From Carposina sasakii (Eukaryota; Arthropoda; Insecta; Lepidoptera; Carposinidae), in NCBI GenBank assembly GCA_014607495.2, contig CP053156.1, positions 2,108,001 through 2,172,000 on the forward strand: 64,000 bases of DNA. Reading direction: 5' to 3'. The notes beneath the pieces were generated by a model that worked only from the letters and a program-made list of their open reading frames with translations, did no database searches and was not told the origin of the DNA. Positions 34,222-46,418 of the stretch are shown here, in pieces (the stretch's first letter is position 1; each line of letters begins with the position of its first letter). A program made the position numbers and the translations under genes.

Positions 34222-34935
34222 ATAATAATAATAATAATAAGCCCGCAGGGCAGCTTGTGGCGAGCTGTTGGGAGGTAGCGTTCCCACGGACCTGAAGTAC
34301 TCCCGGGGGAAGACCCTGTTCCTCATCTCCGGCACCGGAGTGAGGTCTGACGAGGAACAATTCCCCCACCTCTGCCTTGCCTTCGCCGGCCGGGCAGAGT
34401 GGAGTCGCGAGAGCTATGACAGCTCGAGGGTGGACGTGCCCGTCAGTAAGTGGCGAGTTGGCTTCGGTTTAAAGTCCAGGGGCACCCCTCCACCCTAGCC
34501 GCTCACCAAATGTTGCCCCCTTTGTCGCTCCGTGCGTGCGGCCGTTTCAGGGGGCCCATGAAATGAGTCGGCGAGTCACCGCCTGCCACCAAACAATTAT
34601 GAGACTTGGTTGTAATGGCAGGCGTCCGTTAGTCTCCTTCAATAGCCCAGTTACCCAACCCCACCCAACATTCAGCCCCATAGCCCATGACCTTTGTTTC
34701 CATCGCATGACATAGATCTGCACTCCAATAGTCTTGCACATGGCGGGGACCATCGCCGGATGTATCATATTGTGCGGTCGGCGATGGTATCCGCCATGTG
34801 TATCCCACACAATATTAAAGTTCTCTAAAAAGGGCCTCTACATCTTGGCCACGGCCCGATGCACGCCTCTCAAAGGACCGGGACTCTGTAGTCCCGAGAA
34901 TTTAAACAGAGATATATATAATAATAATAATAATA
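34222..34935 (+). mobile_element. GC-rich repeat unit ending in a (TAA)n tail
   Basis: It starts right after a (TAA)n run at 34219-34240 and ends with a second one at 34918-34936. In between lies GC-rich sequence (GCAGGGCAGCTTGTGGCGAG, GACCCTGTTCCTCATCTCC) that contrasts with the AT-rich flanks. A GC-rich body with a 3' trinucleotide tail fits a truncated LINE on the plus strand. No intact RT motif was found in the short frames. It holds a strong hairpin at 34737-34801. Confidence 0.55.
34737..34801. repeat. Hairpin with 21-nt arms
   Basis: ACATGGCGGGGACCATCGCC is mirrored by GGCGATGGTATCCGCCATGT across a spacer of about 20 bases, with two mismatches. Confidence 0.75.
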
Positions 34936-35096
34936 ATACTTTATTTGTCTTTGAGTAGGGTTATAAAAGGTCGTAACATATATCAGATAAGTACAATTGC
35001 CTTCTCAACCATGGCATGGCATGCAAATATTAAAAAACACATAATAGGCATACAAAACAGGATAATTCTAAAAACAAGATCAAGACACCGATCAAC

Positions 35097-36470
35097 TCAT
35101 GCAAATCTCAACCCTCCATCTAGGAACTCTTTTACCGTATAAAAAGTTTGATCTGCAAGCCAATTATACAGGTCATTTTTAAATTGATTCAACTGTAGCT
35201 CTTTTATTTTTTTAGGTATATTATTAAATATCTTTATGCACATGGAGTAGCAGTTCTTTTGAAAACGAACACTTCTCGGAATAATTTCTAGGACTATGCG
35301 ATTTCGATTTCTAGTGCCTCTGGAAAAAAATTGATCGGCTCGTTTAAAATAGTCAGGGTTTTGTTTAACAAACTTTGCAGCTTCAAAAATGTACAGACAT
35401 GGCAAGGTAAGAATTCTTAGGGATTTGAATAATGGTCTACATGACTCATCAGGTGCAATTCCGCAGATTGCCCGTATGCATTTCTTCTGAGCAATAAATG
35501 CTTTTTTTATGTCGGTACCATTACCCCATATAAGAAGCCCATATCGCAGAACAGATTCTACGTATGCATAGTATGCTGTAAGAGCCGTATGTCTAGTTGC
35601 AGTCCTAGTCAGTCGGTTTAATGCATAACAAAATCTATTTATTCTACTGCAAACAACTTCTGTATGTTGTTTCCAGTCTAGTTTTTGATCTAGTGTAATG
35701 CCTAAAAAGTGAACATTATTTACCTGTTTAAGTTTAGTTCCTTGGTAGATTATATTTAAATATTCTTTATTATTAAAATGTTAAAAATTAGTTTTGTCAA
35801 TGTTTATTTGTAAATTGTTATCTTTTAGCCAGTTTATTATTGTTGTTATTACGTTACTTATGTCAATTTCGTGAGTATTTAATGTCATTTGATTATTTGT
35901 AGATACTATTACAGAGATGTCGTCAGCGTATAGTACGCTTTTATATTTAATGATGTTAGGGAGATCGTTTATGTATACTAAAAATAAAAGAGGTCCGAGC
36001 ACACTACCTTGTGGGACTCCAAACCTATTTTCCCTTAAGTCGGATCTAAATTTCTGGTTTCATTTTTTGTGTTTAGCCGTGTAACTTCGACCATCTGGGC
36101 TCTGCTGTCTAGGTAAGTTTTAATCCAGTTTAGAGCTGGGCCTCTAATACCATAATTTTCTAGTTTTTGCAAGAGTTGGTTATGGGAAACGAAGTCGAAA
36201 GCTTTACTCATGTCAAAGAAAAGAACAGTGGTGTAATTCTTTTCATTTAGGCTTTGCAGGGTTTCATTTACTAGATTAAAAGCTGCTAAAGTAACTGACT
36301 TATTTTTTTGAAACCCATATTGGTTTTTCTGTATAATATTATATTTATTGAAGAAGTTGTTAGTTTTGCCATGCATTACCTTCTCGTAAATTTTTGATAG
36401 TATAGGTATTAAGTTATAGGACGATAGTTTTCCAACATCAGTTTTTTCACCTTTTTTTAAACAAAGGCTT
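35097..36470 (-). pseudogene. LINE reverse transcriptase and C-terminal domain
   Basis: Across shifted frames: QKNQYGFQKNKSVTLA and FFDMSKAFDFVSHN (motif A Asp), then [20 protein letters not shown] (motif B) and [12 protein letters not shown] (motif C), and [13 protein letters not shown]-terminal blocks include YVESVLRYGLLIWGNGTD and IFNNIPKKIKELQL. All core RT motifs are visible but split by indels near 36020 and 36410. Confidence 0.88.
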
Positions 36471-36775
36471 GACTATGGATAATTTTAGTTTGTCAGAAAG
36501 ACTCCGTTGCTCATTGATAGATTTACTAAATGTGCCAGTATTAAACTTATTTGATCTTTACACGATTTAATAACCTTAGTGCACACCTCATCGTATCCTT
36601 CCGAATTTGTATTATTTAATGTCATAATAACTTTTCTAATATTTATTTCATCATGGGGGTAAGATAGATAGAATTTTTATTATGTCATATTTGTACTTGT
36701 TTGTTACATTATAATTTGATTTATTTGTCAAATTTATGAATATCGTTAAAAAATTGGCTATTTTAATTGGGTCAT

Positions 36776-38081
36776 TTAAATATTTTTGTTACATTTAATT
36801 TTATCAATCGTTTTATTATTATATTCTGCACCTACGGTTTCCTCTTTTATAACCGTCCATGTGGCTTTGCATATATTTTTACTATTTAAGACATATTTAT
36901 TATTAGTAATTTTTTTTGCTTTGAATATGCATTTTCTTAAAAGTTTCGAGTATACAGAATATGTGTTTTTTTCGGATTTACCTTTTTTTGTGTAGTAATT
37001 TTGCCTTAGGGTTCTACTCGTTAAGCAGCTTTTTTTGATACCACGAGATATCCAGCGTAGGTTCGGTTTAGAGTTAAGTTTTATCCTAACTACTGGGAAA
37101 CATAGCTTGTATAAGAGACAGAACCACTCATAAAACATATTAAAGGCCGTATTGGGATCCGTCTCCCCATATACATCATTAAAGGATAAGCTCGCCAAAT
37201 ATGTTTTGAACTTTTGCATATTTTCAGATGAATAGCATCTTTTAAAAATAAATGTAGTTGTAGGGATTATAGGTAATGGTTTCACTGGAAATGTTAATAA
37301 TTGGGCAGTATTATGATCCGATAAGCAAAGCGGCAGGACGTACCCGGTGGCGCTTTTCACATTGCTGATAATATGATCTATGCATGACTCATATCTAGTA
37401 GGTTTAGATATGTGGAGCTTGAGATTATAATTATTCAGAATGTCGTTAAGATGTTTTGTGACTGTATTGCTTACCAGTGTGTTTATATTAATGTCTCCTG
37501 CGATTATAATTTTTTGTTTCGTATGTTTATATATGTATCTGTCTAGCAATAATTCCAGTCTGTCTAGAAAAAGATCAAGATGTCTTTTATAGGTGGCGGT
37601 TGAGGACCTGTAAAGACAAACTACTATTGCCTTTATTTGAGGAATATTTATGGCACAAAATCTCGAAGTGATAAGCAGCTGCTAATGTATCAAAAGTATT
37701 TACCACACTGAAAGGTATTCCATTTTTTACCATAATACAGGCACCACCTCTTTTTTTATTTCTTGAGTAATTTCCAGCGAGTACATAATTACTAATATTT
37801 ACATTTTTTTCCTCGTCATGTTTAATAAAAGTTTCAGTGAAACACAGAACATCAGGACAGATATTTGAATCTAGTTGTGACAAAGTAATCTCTAATAATT
37901 CTTTTTTGGAACACAGTCCTTGTATATTTTGGTGGAATATGAAGAATGGTACGAGCGGAATAACGGGATATACGCGGCGGGAGCGCGAGTTGGATGAGCG
38001 TCTACGGCGCGGGCATGAAACGTCCTGTCCACGGCTATGCCTGACGGTCAGAGAACCTGACACGATCTTTACCCGAATCAA
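36776..38081 (-). pseudogene. LINE endonuclease domain and linker
   Basis: Two frames, 38081-37587 and 37549-36776. The first has IFHQNIQGLCSKKELLE, then CFTETFIKHDEE with the catalytic Glu, and KRGGACIMVKNGIPF. After a frameshift near 37670 the second frame gives IIIAGDININTL (catalytic Asp) and LSDHNTAQ (SDH motif), then a linker with LRWISRGIKKSCL. These are the active-site motifs of the exonuclease-endonuclease-phosphatase fold used to nick the target. Confidence 0.85.
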
Positions 38082-38340
38082 AGGTTCGCCTGACAGTCAG
38101 ACGGCGTGGACTCGGTTATATCCGAGGACGTGCAAAAAGCGGGAATGCACCTTCGGCGTCGGTGACCCGTATCGCGGAACGTCCTGCACTAGTTGGGTCT
38201 AATGGTTTCGGGGTCCTGACACGATCTTTACCCGAATCAAAGGTCCCTTTAACAACTAGACGACTAGGGCTTTGCACCTGGCAAATTGAGGACGGGGGCA
38301 TTCACCTCCGGTAGCTGACGCGGACGTGCAGAGGGCACTA

Positions 38341-39129
38341 ACCACCGAACGTGAATGCTTTAGTAGGTAATGTGTTTTAGATATTACTAACATCTATTAA
38401 CATAACTTGTAACATAATAATAGGTTTTTATTTGAAGATTACACATACACATTAAACAATACCAACCATTTAATACCATTATAATATTATGCCCGTCAGT
38501 TACATCCCGCGTATATGTAGCCGCCAATCAGGTCCCTAGAATTGGCGCAGTATCACCTCCAAATATCATCCTCCTACATGGCAACGTGCTGGTTTCTGCC
38601 CACGGATGCGTAACGAACCAACATGTAGAACGTAACTATAGAACGCTGGTTTTTTAATAGTTCCTCGCTCTCTGCATACTTGGTTCGATGGACAGATGAA
38701 CCGACATCTACGAGTATTATTATAGGTAGTTATTGTATGTATTATTCCAGACTGATAGATAGGCCCACTTTTAGATCCATTTTCTTATTTCCAATGTAGA
38801 CTATTTGTCTGATGGGAAAATGAGGTATTTTCTCTGAAATGAATACATATTATATTGAAATTAACAAGTTTCTCTATATGTTTCTATTGCTTGTCAAATT
38901 AACGAAACGAGTTTTCATACAAACCAAAAACCGGTTTCACGTAAAACTCTTTCTTACGAATCCTAACAATGTACAAGTATTTTTTGTATTTTAAAATGAG
39001 TTGGCGGAATTTGAATTAACAGCTGGAGTTAGCGGATTTTGGTTTAAACTGCTAATGGATATAGCGGGATTTGTACCTAACAACAATATTATTTAGATAC
39101 AGGGTGTAAAAAAACAACATTTTTTTTTA
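38341..39129. other. Intergenic, no gene recognised
   Basis: AT-rich with a moderately GC-rich patch at 38500-38640 that may belong to a LINE leader. Near 39100 an ACAGGGTGTAAAAAAACAAC word matches the end of the MITE at 497-905. Confidence 0.4.
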
Positions 39130-39830
39130 CGTAAAAATATAATAAACAGAAAAATAGAGGAGTAGAAAAACAATTTGTTTAACTTTTTGTTAAACAAATT
39201 GTTCATTTTCTATTATTTCTTCGCACGCACAATCATTGTCATCATTTTGATCTTCATGCTATTATGAAAGGCTTGTTCAATTATAATAAAAAATCAACTC
39301 AGGTAATCTCGCCAATTTTCCCCATAATGGTTTTGCAGTAATTACAAACATCGTTAACTTTCTCCTTTTTCAGGCAAAGCTATTGGTATAACTTTTTATC
39401 GTTTCTTTCGCTTTTATCTTAGAACTTAGTTTTTTCCCTTAAATAATAAAATCTCTTGAAATGTTAAAGCAAATGCCAACCACCTATTGTTACGGTTTTC
39501 CAGTTAAAACAGGCACTTCTTCCGACAAGTTGAAAGATAATATTTCTACATATTCCTGTGGTTTCATGATTACTTCTTTCCTCCGAATGTCCTTTTCTAT
39601 TTTGGCGAACACTCTATGGCTGGGAGAAAAGAATGACCAACTCATCTTTTTCAACTGGGTTGGTGCATTGAATATAGCAAAAGTAAGCGATACTTAAATG
39701 CCCACTAGAAATTTCATTCGAGCCTCCTTTCTGTCTCGTATAACTCCAAACGTTTTCAGTAGTCAACTTTGCATTATAAAATATAAAAAATTAAACTGCC
39801 TAATTGTTATTTAAAAAAGAAAGTGTCTCA
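39130..39830 (-). pseudogene. Decayed transposon-associated protein remnant
   Basis: Minus-strand frames give NAKLTTENVWSYTRQKGGSN, SSGHLSIAYF, then DELVIL in one frame, and SFFSPSHRVFAKIEKDIRRK followed by MKPQEYVEILSFN in another. The block order recalls, from memory, a widespread insect family of uncharacterised RNase H-like transposon proteins. It is broken by frameshifts and an in-frame stop. The assignment is weak and would need a profile search. Confidence 0.35.
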
Positions 39831-42011
39831 TTTGACTTCTTCTTCTTTCAATAAGGCGTAAAAAGCTTTTGCTTTCATTATAGCCACCTTTATATTCTCT
39901 AATAATTCTGTCAACGAGAACATACACCATTTAATTCTTTCCTAAAAAACGATTCCTTTACTTTAAATTCATGTGGCTTACTTAGGTACATCTCTCTGCT
40001 GATTTTCCTCGTAATGCGATTCTCTACATTGGAACGACTGTATAAAAGTGTTTATAGCTGCACGTTTGCTTCTTTTTTTGAGATCGGTGATCTCCGCCTC
40101 TATTCTCTTTTGCTGATGCCCCGGCTGATTGTGTGATCTTTGTAGGACTCCTAAAATTCTGTTTTTTTATATTTAGAATGGACAAAATGCTTCTTTAAGA
40201 CACGCACATTTTTTTATCAGAATATTTTTCAAGCCCCGGGTACCATTTTTAGGTAACATGTTTGTATATTCAACAAGTCACACATTGTAGCCACACTTCA
40301 AACTTTTGGTATTATGCTTCGTTGCTATAATAATACTTTTTAAAAAACTCAAAATGGAAGTACGGCTCCCCTGACTTGGTGCCCGTGGGACCATATGAAT
40401 AAAATAATAATTTTGAAAATTAGTTCACTATTTTCTAACATACATACAAAAAAAGTCGAGTTGATAACCTCCTTTTTTGAAGAAAAATAAAGTATTTGGA
40501 TATTTGGAAGTTACTACAATCATACAACTTCAAAACAATAACAAACCTATAGTAAGCAGGCATTTTAAATAGTGAAAATAAAATTCTTCCATAACTTTAA
40601 TAAAAATACGCAAAAAACAACGAAAAGCACTGCTTTCACACAGAATACGCGTCGGGATAGCGCATGCTGATTGGTCCATTGTTGTCAACTTCCATTTACC
40701 GGTGGTTGGTATACACTTTACGTAATTCATTTATATCTATATGATTGTGGTATATTTTAATATATCACACCTAAGTATCTAACTCCTTTAACTATTGGGA
40801 TTTTTAAAAACCGAAGATACGATTTTTTAAAATTGTTATTAGAACTAAAAATGACAAAATGGACAATTTGTACGGCCCCTTTAACTAGCGATAGCGTACA
40901 AAAATCGCAAAGCTTTGACATTTCAAGGCAAATATTGTACAATTTTCGCTATCGCTTTGCTTCGGCTTTGCTATTGCAAAGTAGGTAATCTTTTGCCCCC
41001 AAATTGGTAGTCTTAGAACTTTTATGTTCACTTGAAAGGAGCTATCCAACGAATGATTCATCTTGATTGAACAAAAGTGCCAAGCGATACTTAAATGCCT
41101 ATCATCCTTTGCAAATTGTTATTTAAATCTTTAATTATAATCATACACCATTTGTGGCTTCATCTCGATGTCTATTATCTTTTTTCTATTGCATTATATT
41201 GTAATTAGTTGTCAATAATATGAATAACATGTTTACGAGTACTTCGTTGCTATCAAAAAACTCGATCTGAGTTCAAGTAAAATCTCTCGCATATGATCCT
41301 TAAGATAAATGGCATTTTAAAAATTAATGTCTCAAATAACCTGTACCAAAAATGTATCTACCAGACAACTTAATTCATTTATAATTCCATTAATGTCAGC
41401 CGCAAAGCATTGAACTGCGCCAAAATAATGATAGAGAATAAAAGAATATAATATAACAACCAGGAACGCTTTTGTGGGCATTGTGCAAATTAAAGGGGAC
41501 CTTATTAGAGGGAAATTACGAGCAGACGCGGTTTACCGTACGATACCATTTTGGGATCACTTGGGGTAAATAGGTATAGTATGTACGTTATTAGCTTCTT
41601 ATTAAAATAAATCAGTTATATACAGGGTGTAACAGAAAGGGTGTGTTAAGCGAAAAGCTATGTAAATAGCCCACTACAAGGAACCTATTTCCAAAATTTG
41701 AGACCCGAAATGACGTTTATTTTTCAAGATTGTATGAACATTCCTGAGTTGTTTAGGAATTCTCCATACTATCTTGAAAAATATATTATCTAGATGTATA
41801 GTGACAAATTATCGTGTATTTAGAGCCATCTAGAGCATATACACAATAATTAATAAATAATTTAAGAAGATATATTTTCAAGGTCGTGAGAGAGAGAGAT
41901 AGGTATGGATAGGATAAATATCATAAATCAAAATAATGATCATATCATTAACCGAATGTTAAAGGGTAATTACCTTTTTTGGATATAGACATCAACCTAG
42001 ATAAAATTATA
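39831..42011. other. Intergenic, no gene recognised
   Basis: AT-rich. Contains a repeated word set near 40927-40975 (GTACAATTTTCGCTATCGC, TTGCTTCGGCTTTGC) also seen near 1190 and inverted near 50120-50150, and an ACAGGGTGTAACAG block at about 41622 similar to 22368. Confidence 0.45.
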
Positions 42012-42360
42012 TTATAGACTAGTGGACGCCCGCGACTCCGTCCGCGTGGACTACAAAAAAAAACAAAATGTCGAAATAATCCGGGATAAAAACATTTTCC
42101 CGGGATAAAAAGTAGCCTAGGTATATGTTAAGTGGGACCTGTCACAATATATTCCTGAAAACTGCATCGAAATCGGTTCAGCCGTTTCTGAGATTAGCGT
42201 GCACAAACGCACAGACAAACAGACAAAAATTTCAAAAATCATTCTTTTGGGTACTACTGCGTTGATAAAGGTCTCCTGTAATATTTTTTCTCATATATCT
42301 TCCATGTACAGACAGCGATCCGTTACATTTTTATTATATGTATATATAGATAGATATCTT
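42012..42360 (+). mobile_element. Retroposon 3' end (CTAGTGGACGC family), fullest copy
   Basis: CTAGTGGACGCCCGCGACTC, GTCCGCGTGGACTAC, AATGTCGAAATAATCCGGG, ATCGAAATCGGTTCAGCCG, CACAGACAAACAGACAAAAA and GATAAAGGTCTCCTGTAATA, ending TATATATAGATAGAT. The order is typical of RTE-like LINE 3' regions. It serves as the unbroken reference for the split copy at 51205-51985. Confidence 0.75.
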
Positions 42361-42779
42361 AAATTATTATACCAAGAAAATTATAAGACCTAAAGATTAA
42401 TTACCCTCAAGGTAGTAGGTATCTAACATCAAAGAATAGATCTGTAAAAAATTACAATAAATTTCAAAGCATTATATGAACTGCAGACGTCACTTAAATT
42501 CTCGGAATGCCGTTCATAAAAACAATTTTATTTAGCTTCATAAATAAGGTAGAAAATCAGCTGAAAACGTAACAAGTATAATCTACGACCGAGTCGAAGG
42601 TCCAGGGCGAATATCGTAAATCTTTATAACCTCGTTAATAAACGTTGTCAACCGTTAATTTATGGCAGAGAAACTGGGCCAAACTAATTAACAGTATCGA
42701 GTTGCAGTCTTTTTTGGTGTTATCGAAATATTTTTTTGTACAAAAATTGTTATCGTGTTGTTGAGTTAGTTAGACCAAA

Positions 42780-42905
42780 GGGCGATTTTTCCAACACACT
42801 CAGCCTATCTGAATGATAAAGTGACGTAATGCTATCTCTATTTTAACCAAGGTTTAGAGAAATACGGTATCCAGACAGGGTATATGACCGATGGAAAATC
42901 GACCC
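42780..42905. mobile_element. Small MITE with inverted ends
   Basis: The left end GGGCGATTTTTCCAACACAC pairs with the right end, read inverted, GGGTCGATTTTCCATCGGTC. 126 bp, no coding frame. Confidence 0.65.
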
Positions 42906-43439
42906 TAATGCGATAAGTCTTGAATTTGGTTTCTTTCTGTATTTTTTATAACCGGTGGGTAAAATAAAAAAGATGTAGAGCGAAAACGATTCACCCATTC
43001 AGTGTTATTCATACAATTCATACAAAATGTATATAAACGTCGGTATGCAAACACTCATATTGGGACACGAGTCTTTTGTAAATTACACAGAGAGGGTGGC
43101 GCGAGGACAAGATATTTAATATTTTATAACATTTTGGGGAATTGAAGAATTCTTTGTCACCAATCTCTTAGCTTAAAAATTAAAAACGTCTGCATAAAAT
43201 TATTGAAAATACACGTTTATTACTCGTAGTGACTAAATCATGAATAGGATACCTGCGCCTTATGAAATTACGGTACCCATCTGCCGCTTTCATTAAAACA
43301 TTAACTTAATAGTGGAACTTCGTAAAAGGAAACATTTTCCGTGTTATTTCAAAAGAATTTAAATATTATTTAAGATAAACGTGCCCTAAATTTGGCAGAT
43401 ATGCCATACATTTTGCTGTTAAATTTGTTATTAAAAAAA

Positions 43440-44625
43440 TGTTATGTTATGTTATTGTATTGCATTACATTGTATTGTATTATATTATATTAGTATTAGA
43501 GTAGTGAGGAAGGAACTTTGGAAGGTTCTGTCTACGTATGGAGTGAGTGGCCTTCTTATTCGGGCACTGAAATCCCTCTACGAAGACTCAAGTGCTTGTG
43601 TGAGAATAAACGGGACCTACACAGACTGGTTTACCATCGAAAAGGGTGTTAAGACAGGGATGTGTAGCGTCACCGTGGCTATTCAATCTATTCATGGACA
43701 GTTATTTGCAAGGTTTGAAAGACGATGATTGTTTAACAATGAATGAGTTACTTGTCAAATGCCTTCTCTATGCCGATGACATGGTTTTGCTTGCGTCTTC
43801 GGAGGAGGAATTCTAGGAGATGGTAACAAAAATGCATGGATAATTTGAAAGTAAAGGGATGAAGATGAATGTAAGGAAGACGAAAATGATGGTTTTTGAA
43901 AAGGATAAGGTAATGGTGGATTGCAAAATAATGATTGGCGAAGAAAGATTGGAGCAAGTGACTGAGTTTGTGTATCTGGGGACTCTGTTTACAAGGGATG
44001 GTAAGCATGACAAAGATATTGTAAGGAGAGTGAATGCTGGAAATCGGGTGAATGGAGCACAGAGAATTAATATTTTATGAATAGCCAGAAAGTATCGCAA
44101 TCGGCACGTCTGGCTGTTCATAGAGGTGTTTTGGTGCCGACTCTTATGTATGGTAATGAAAGTTGGGTATGGCAGAAACCAAAGTCAAATGAATGCAGTG
44201 GAAATGAGAGCATTGAGAAGTATGTGTGGAATCACTTTGAAAGATAGAATAAGAACTGAGGTGATCAGAAAGAAATATGGTATAAATGAGGACGTGGTGA
44301 CGAAGATTGAAAAGGGTATGTTGGGGTGGTTAGGGCATGTGGAGAGGATGAGTGAAAGTACACTGACAAAGAAAGTGTACAACGGAAGAGTGGGTGGAAG
44401 GGTTAGAAGGGGAAGACCTCACCGGACCTTCACCGATCAAATTGGTGAAATTCTGGAGAAAGGTCAGGTCAAGAGTACCCTAAACCGACGACCATGCATG
44501 AAGAATATCATAAAAGTAGATGAAGCGAAAGAGGTGTATCAGGATCGTAGCAAATGGAGATACGTGATATCTGCCTACCCCTCCGGGAAAGAGGCGTGAT
44601 TTTTATGTATGTATATTATCGGGCC
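43440..44625 (+). pseudogene. LINE reverse transcriptase, C-terminal half
   Basis: Plus-strand frames encode RT block KELWKVLSTYGVSGLLIRAL and YEDSSACVRINGTYTDWF, then after a frameshift CLLYADDMVLLAS (motif C), NVRKTKMMVFEKDK, TEFVYLGTLFTRDGKHD, and a C-terminus LGWLGHVERMSESTLTKKV and GRPHRTFTDQIGEILEKGQV, ending SAYPSGKEA. Motif B is disrupted near 43665. The 5' half and endonuclease are absent (5' truncation next to a TATTG-rich simple repeat at 43440-43500). The 3' end is GGCGTGATTTTTATG. A short copy is at 1560-1752 on the minus strand. Confidence 0.88.
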
Positions 44626-45910
44626 AATGAATAATTATACAGTTACTGCAAGTGAAGGTAATAAAAGTACTAAAACCTAGTCTATAAATATGCAGTGGTA
44701 GCATATGCAACAATCTAGCCGTGCAGTTAGGTGCAGTTTTCATAAATATCCAATGGCACAGCGCGGACGCGCCATTATCGTCCATTCGCTGCACTTACCG
44801 CGCGCACTGTTACATAACGAAGTACAGAAGTGCTACTACGCGGAATGTTGGCCAGCTTTTATATAACTTTTCCAATAAAAATATAGCCAAGTAATTCCAG
44901 TAGAACGATGAAAGTAATGGTTGTACGTACAAAATATTTCAACGCTTATAAGATACGACCTATTAAAAATGTTATAAAAGTTGAATAACATGATGTTTGT
45001 TTTTAAACAGTGGTATGTCAATTAAAATGCAATGGATGGAAAGAACGTAGCCGAGTCTTATGTTTAACCAAAAATTCTGCTTATTCAGTTTTATTCCGAG
45101 GTACAAAATGACTTGGCTATTTGCAATTTTATGAGACAAGGTAGGTAACCTGAGAGACCTCTAACTCGTAAACAAAACTGTGTGCAAGCAGTAAACAGTG
45201 CACTTTAAATTCAGTGCAATAGCGTAAGAAACGTTTTGGATGAAATAAAAAAATTGCTAGATATTAAGACTGCATTTTTTGCTATAATCATTTTCCTCTT
45301 TTTAGGTAAAGTACGGAAAACAAGTAGGTATAAATCTTAAATATACAAGCCTAGTAAGTGTACCTACCTGAAATAACAAAGCACGAAGAACATTCACACT
45401 GAAAATATACCTTTACGAGACTCGGTACGTGACTTGGAGACACGTGAGACTCGTAAACAAATACCAAGCCAAGATTAAACTCACAAGAATGTATACTTAA
45501 AAAATCAACTCAATTTTTTTTTTAAAAAAAAACAAGAATTTCATGTACGAACAATAATTGAATTTGATAACATATTAAAACATGTAAATAATCTTTATTT
45601 GGCTATTTCTTTATTCTGAAAATAAATAAATTGTATGAAAACAATACTCTATTGTATTCCCTCCACTCAGCTAAGAAACAAATTAATTGCATGAGTTAAT
45701 ACTTGCTATTGTTCAGTTGAAAGTAATTAATGCTATTCCCTGAAAATACTTCGGCACTGCTAAGATTTTATTACTGGGAAATCTTGAGCCCGTACTTTAT
45801 GACAGTTGCATCTAGATGAGGCGATTCGCTTACTCGTATTCCTGCATTTCATCCCAGCTTTCGTCTTTATAAAATTGTTACAGATTAGCTATGCAGAGAT
45901 ATATATCTTA
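44626..45910. other. Intergenic, no gene recognised
   Basis: AT-rich. 44700-44820 has a GC-rich palindromic-looking patch (GCAGCGAATGG region, CAGTGCGCGCGGTAAGTGC inverse) that may be a decayed MITE. Confidence 0.4.
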
Positions 45911-46418
45911 TATCTTATAATATAAAAATGAATCGCTAAATGTATTTGGTAAGGGCGAATCTCGAGAACGGCTGAACCGATTTCGCTAATGGCTCGAGCA
46001 CACCGGATGCGTGTGCGTGCACGTAAGCGTATACGTGCACGTACCTCTGAGTTTAATGTATAGAACTATCATCGCTTGACGTCTATGCTTACATCTACGC
46101 ATACGCATCCGGTCTGCCCGTGCCTATACAGTTCCATACATTACAACTCAGAGGTACGTATACGTCTACGCTTACGTGCACTCACACGCATCCGATGTGC
46201 TCGAGCCTTAATTCTTTTTTTAGCGTATTCCTTGAAGTACAGGGATGGTTCTAACGTAGAGAAAAAAAAATGCCTGAACATGTCTAAAACATTCCTTTTC
46301 TACATTCCCATACAAACAATTTGTTCGAAATTTGAAAGTCCGGGAAGGCAAAACATTTGGGTGACGTTAGTTCAAAGGCGTGGGACAAGACAATGTCTGT
46401 CAGGTCTGCTAGTCTATC
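45911..46418 (+). mobile_element. Retroposon copy 1, interrupted by a MITE
   Basis: AATATAAAAATGAATC, GGCTGAACCGATTTCGCTAAT, [MITE], TTTAGCGTATTCCTTGAAG, TACAGGGATGGTTCTAACG and GACAATGTCTGTCAGGTCTG match copy 2 (46419-46740) in order. Without the MITE it is about 290 bp. Confidence 0.8.
45991..46208. mobile_element. Palindromic MITE, GCTCGAGC family, copy 3
   Basis: Inserted into the retroposon at 45911-46418. The uninterrupted neighbour copy shows the empty site GCTAATTTTT, and TAAT flanks the insert on both sides (45987-45990, 46209-46212), consistent with a 4-bp duplication. Ends GGCTCGAGCACACCGGATG and, inverted, AGGCTCGAGCACATCGGATG. Confidence 0.85.

Larger units (their letters stand above)
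34937..38340 (-). mobile_element. Jockey/CR1-like LINE, EN plus RT, nearly full length
   Basis: A minus-strand non-LTR element of about 3.4 kb. From 5' to 3' it has a GC-rich leader with diverged repeats (37930-38340), an apurinic endonuclease, a linker, a reverse transcriptase and a C-terminal region, ending in an (ATT)n tail at about 34936-34918. Frames are broken in several places (near 37670, 36410 and 36020), so it is inactive. No ORF1 with zinc knuckles was recognised. Clade assignment is by general look of the RT and is tentative. Confidence 0.85.

Noticed and set aside
34268..34498. 76-codon frame in GC-rich sequence
   Set aside because: It sits inside a repeat-like unit bounded by (TAA)n runs; GC-rich composition alone keeps frames open and no domain is visible.
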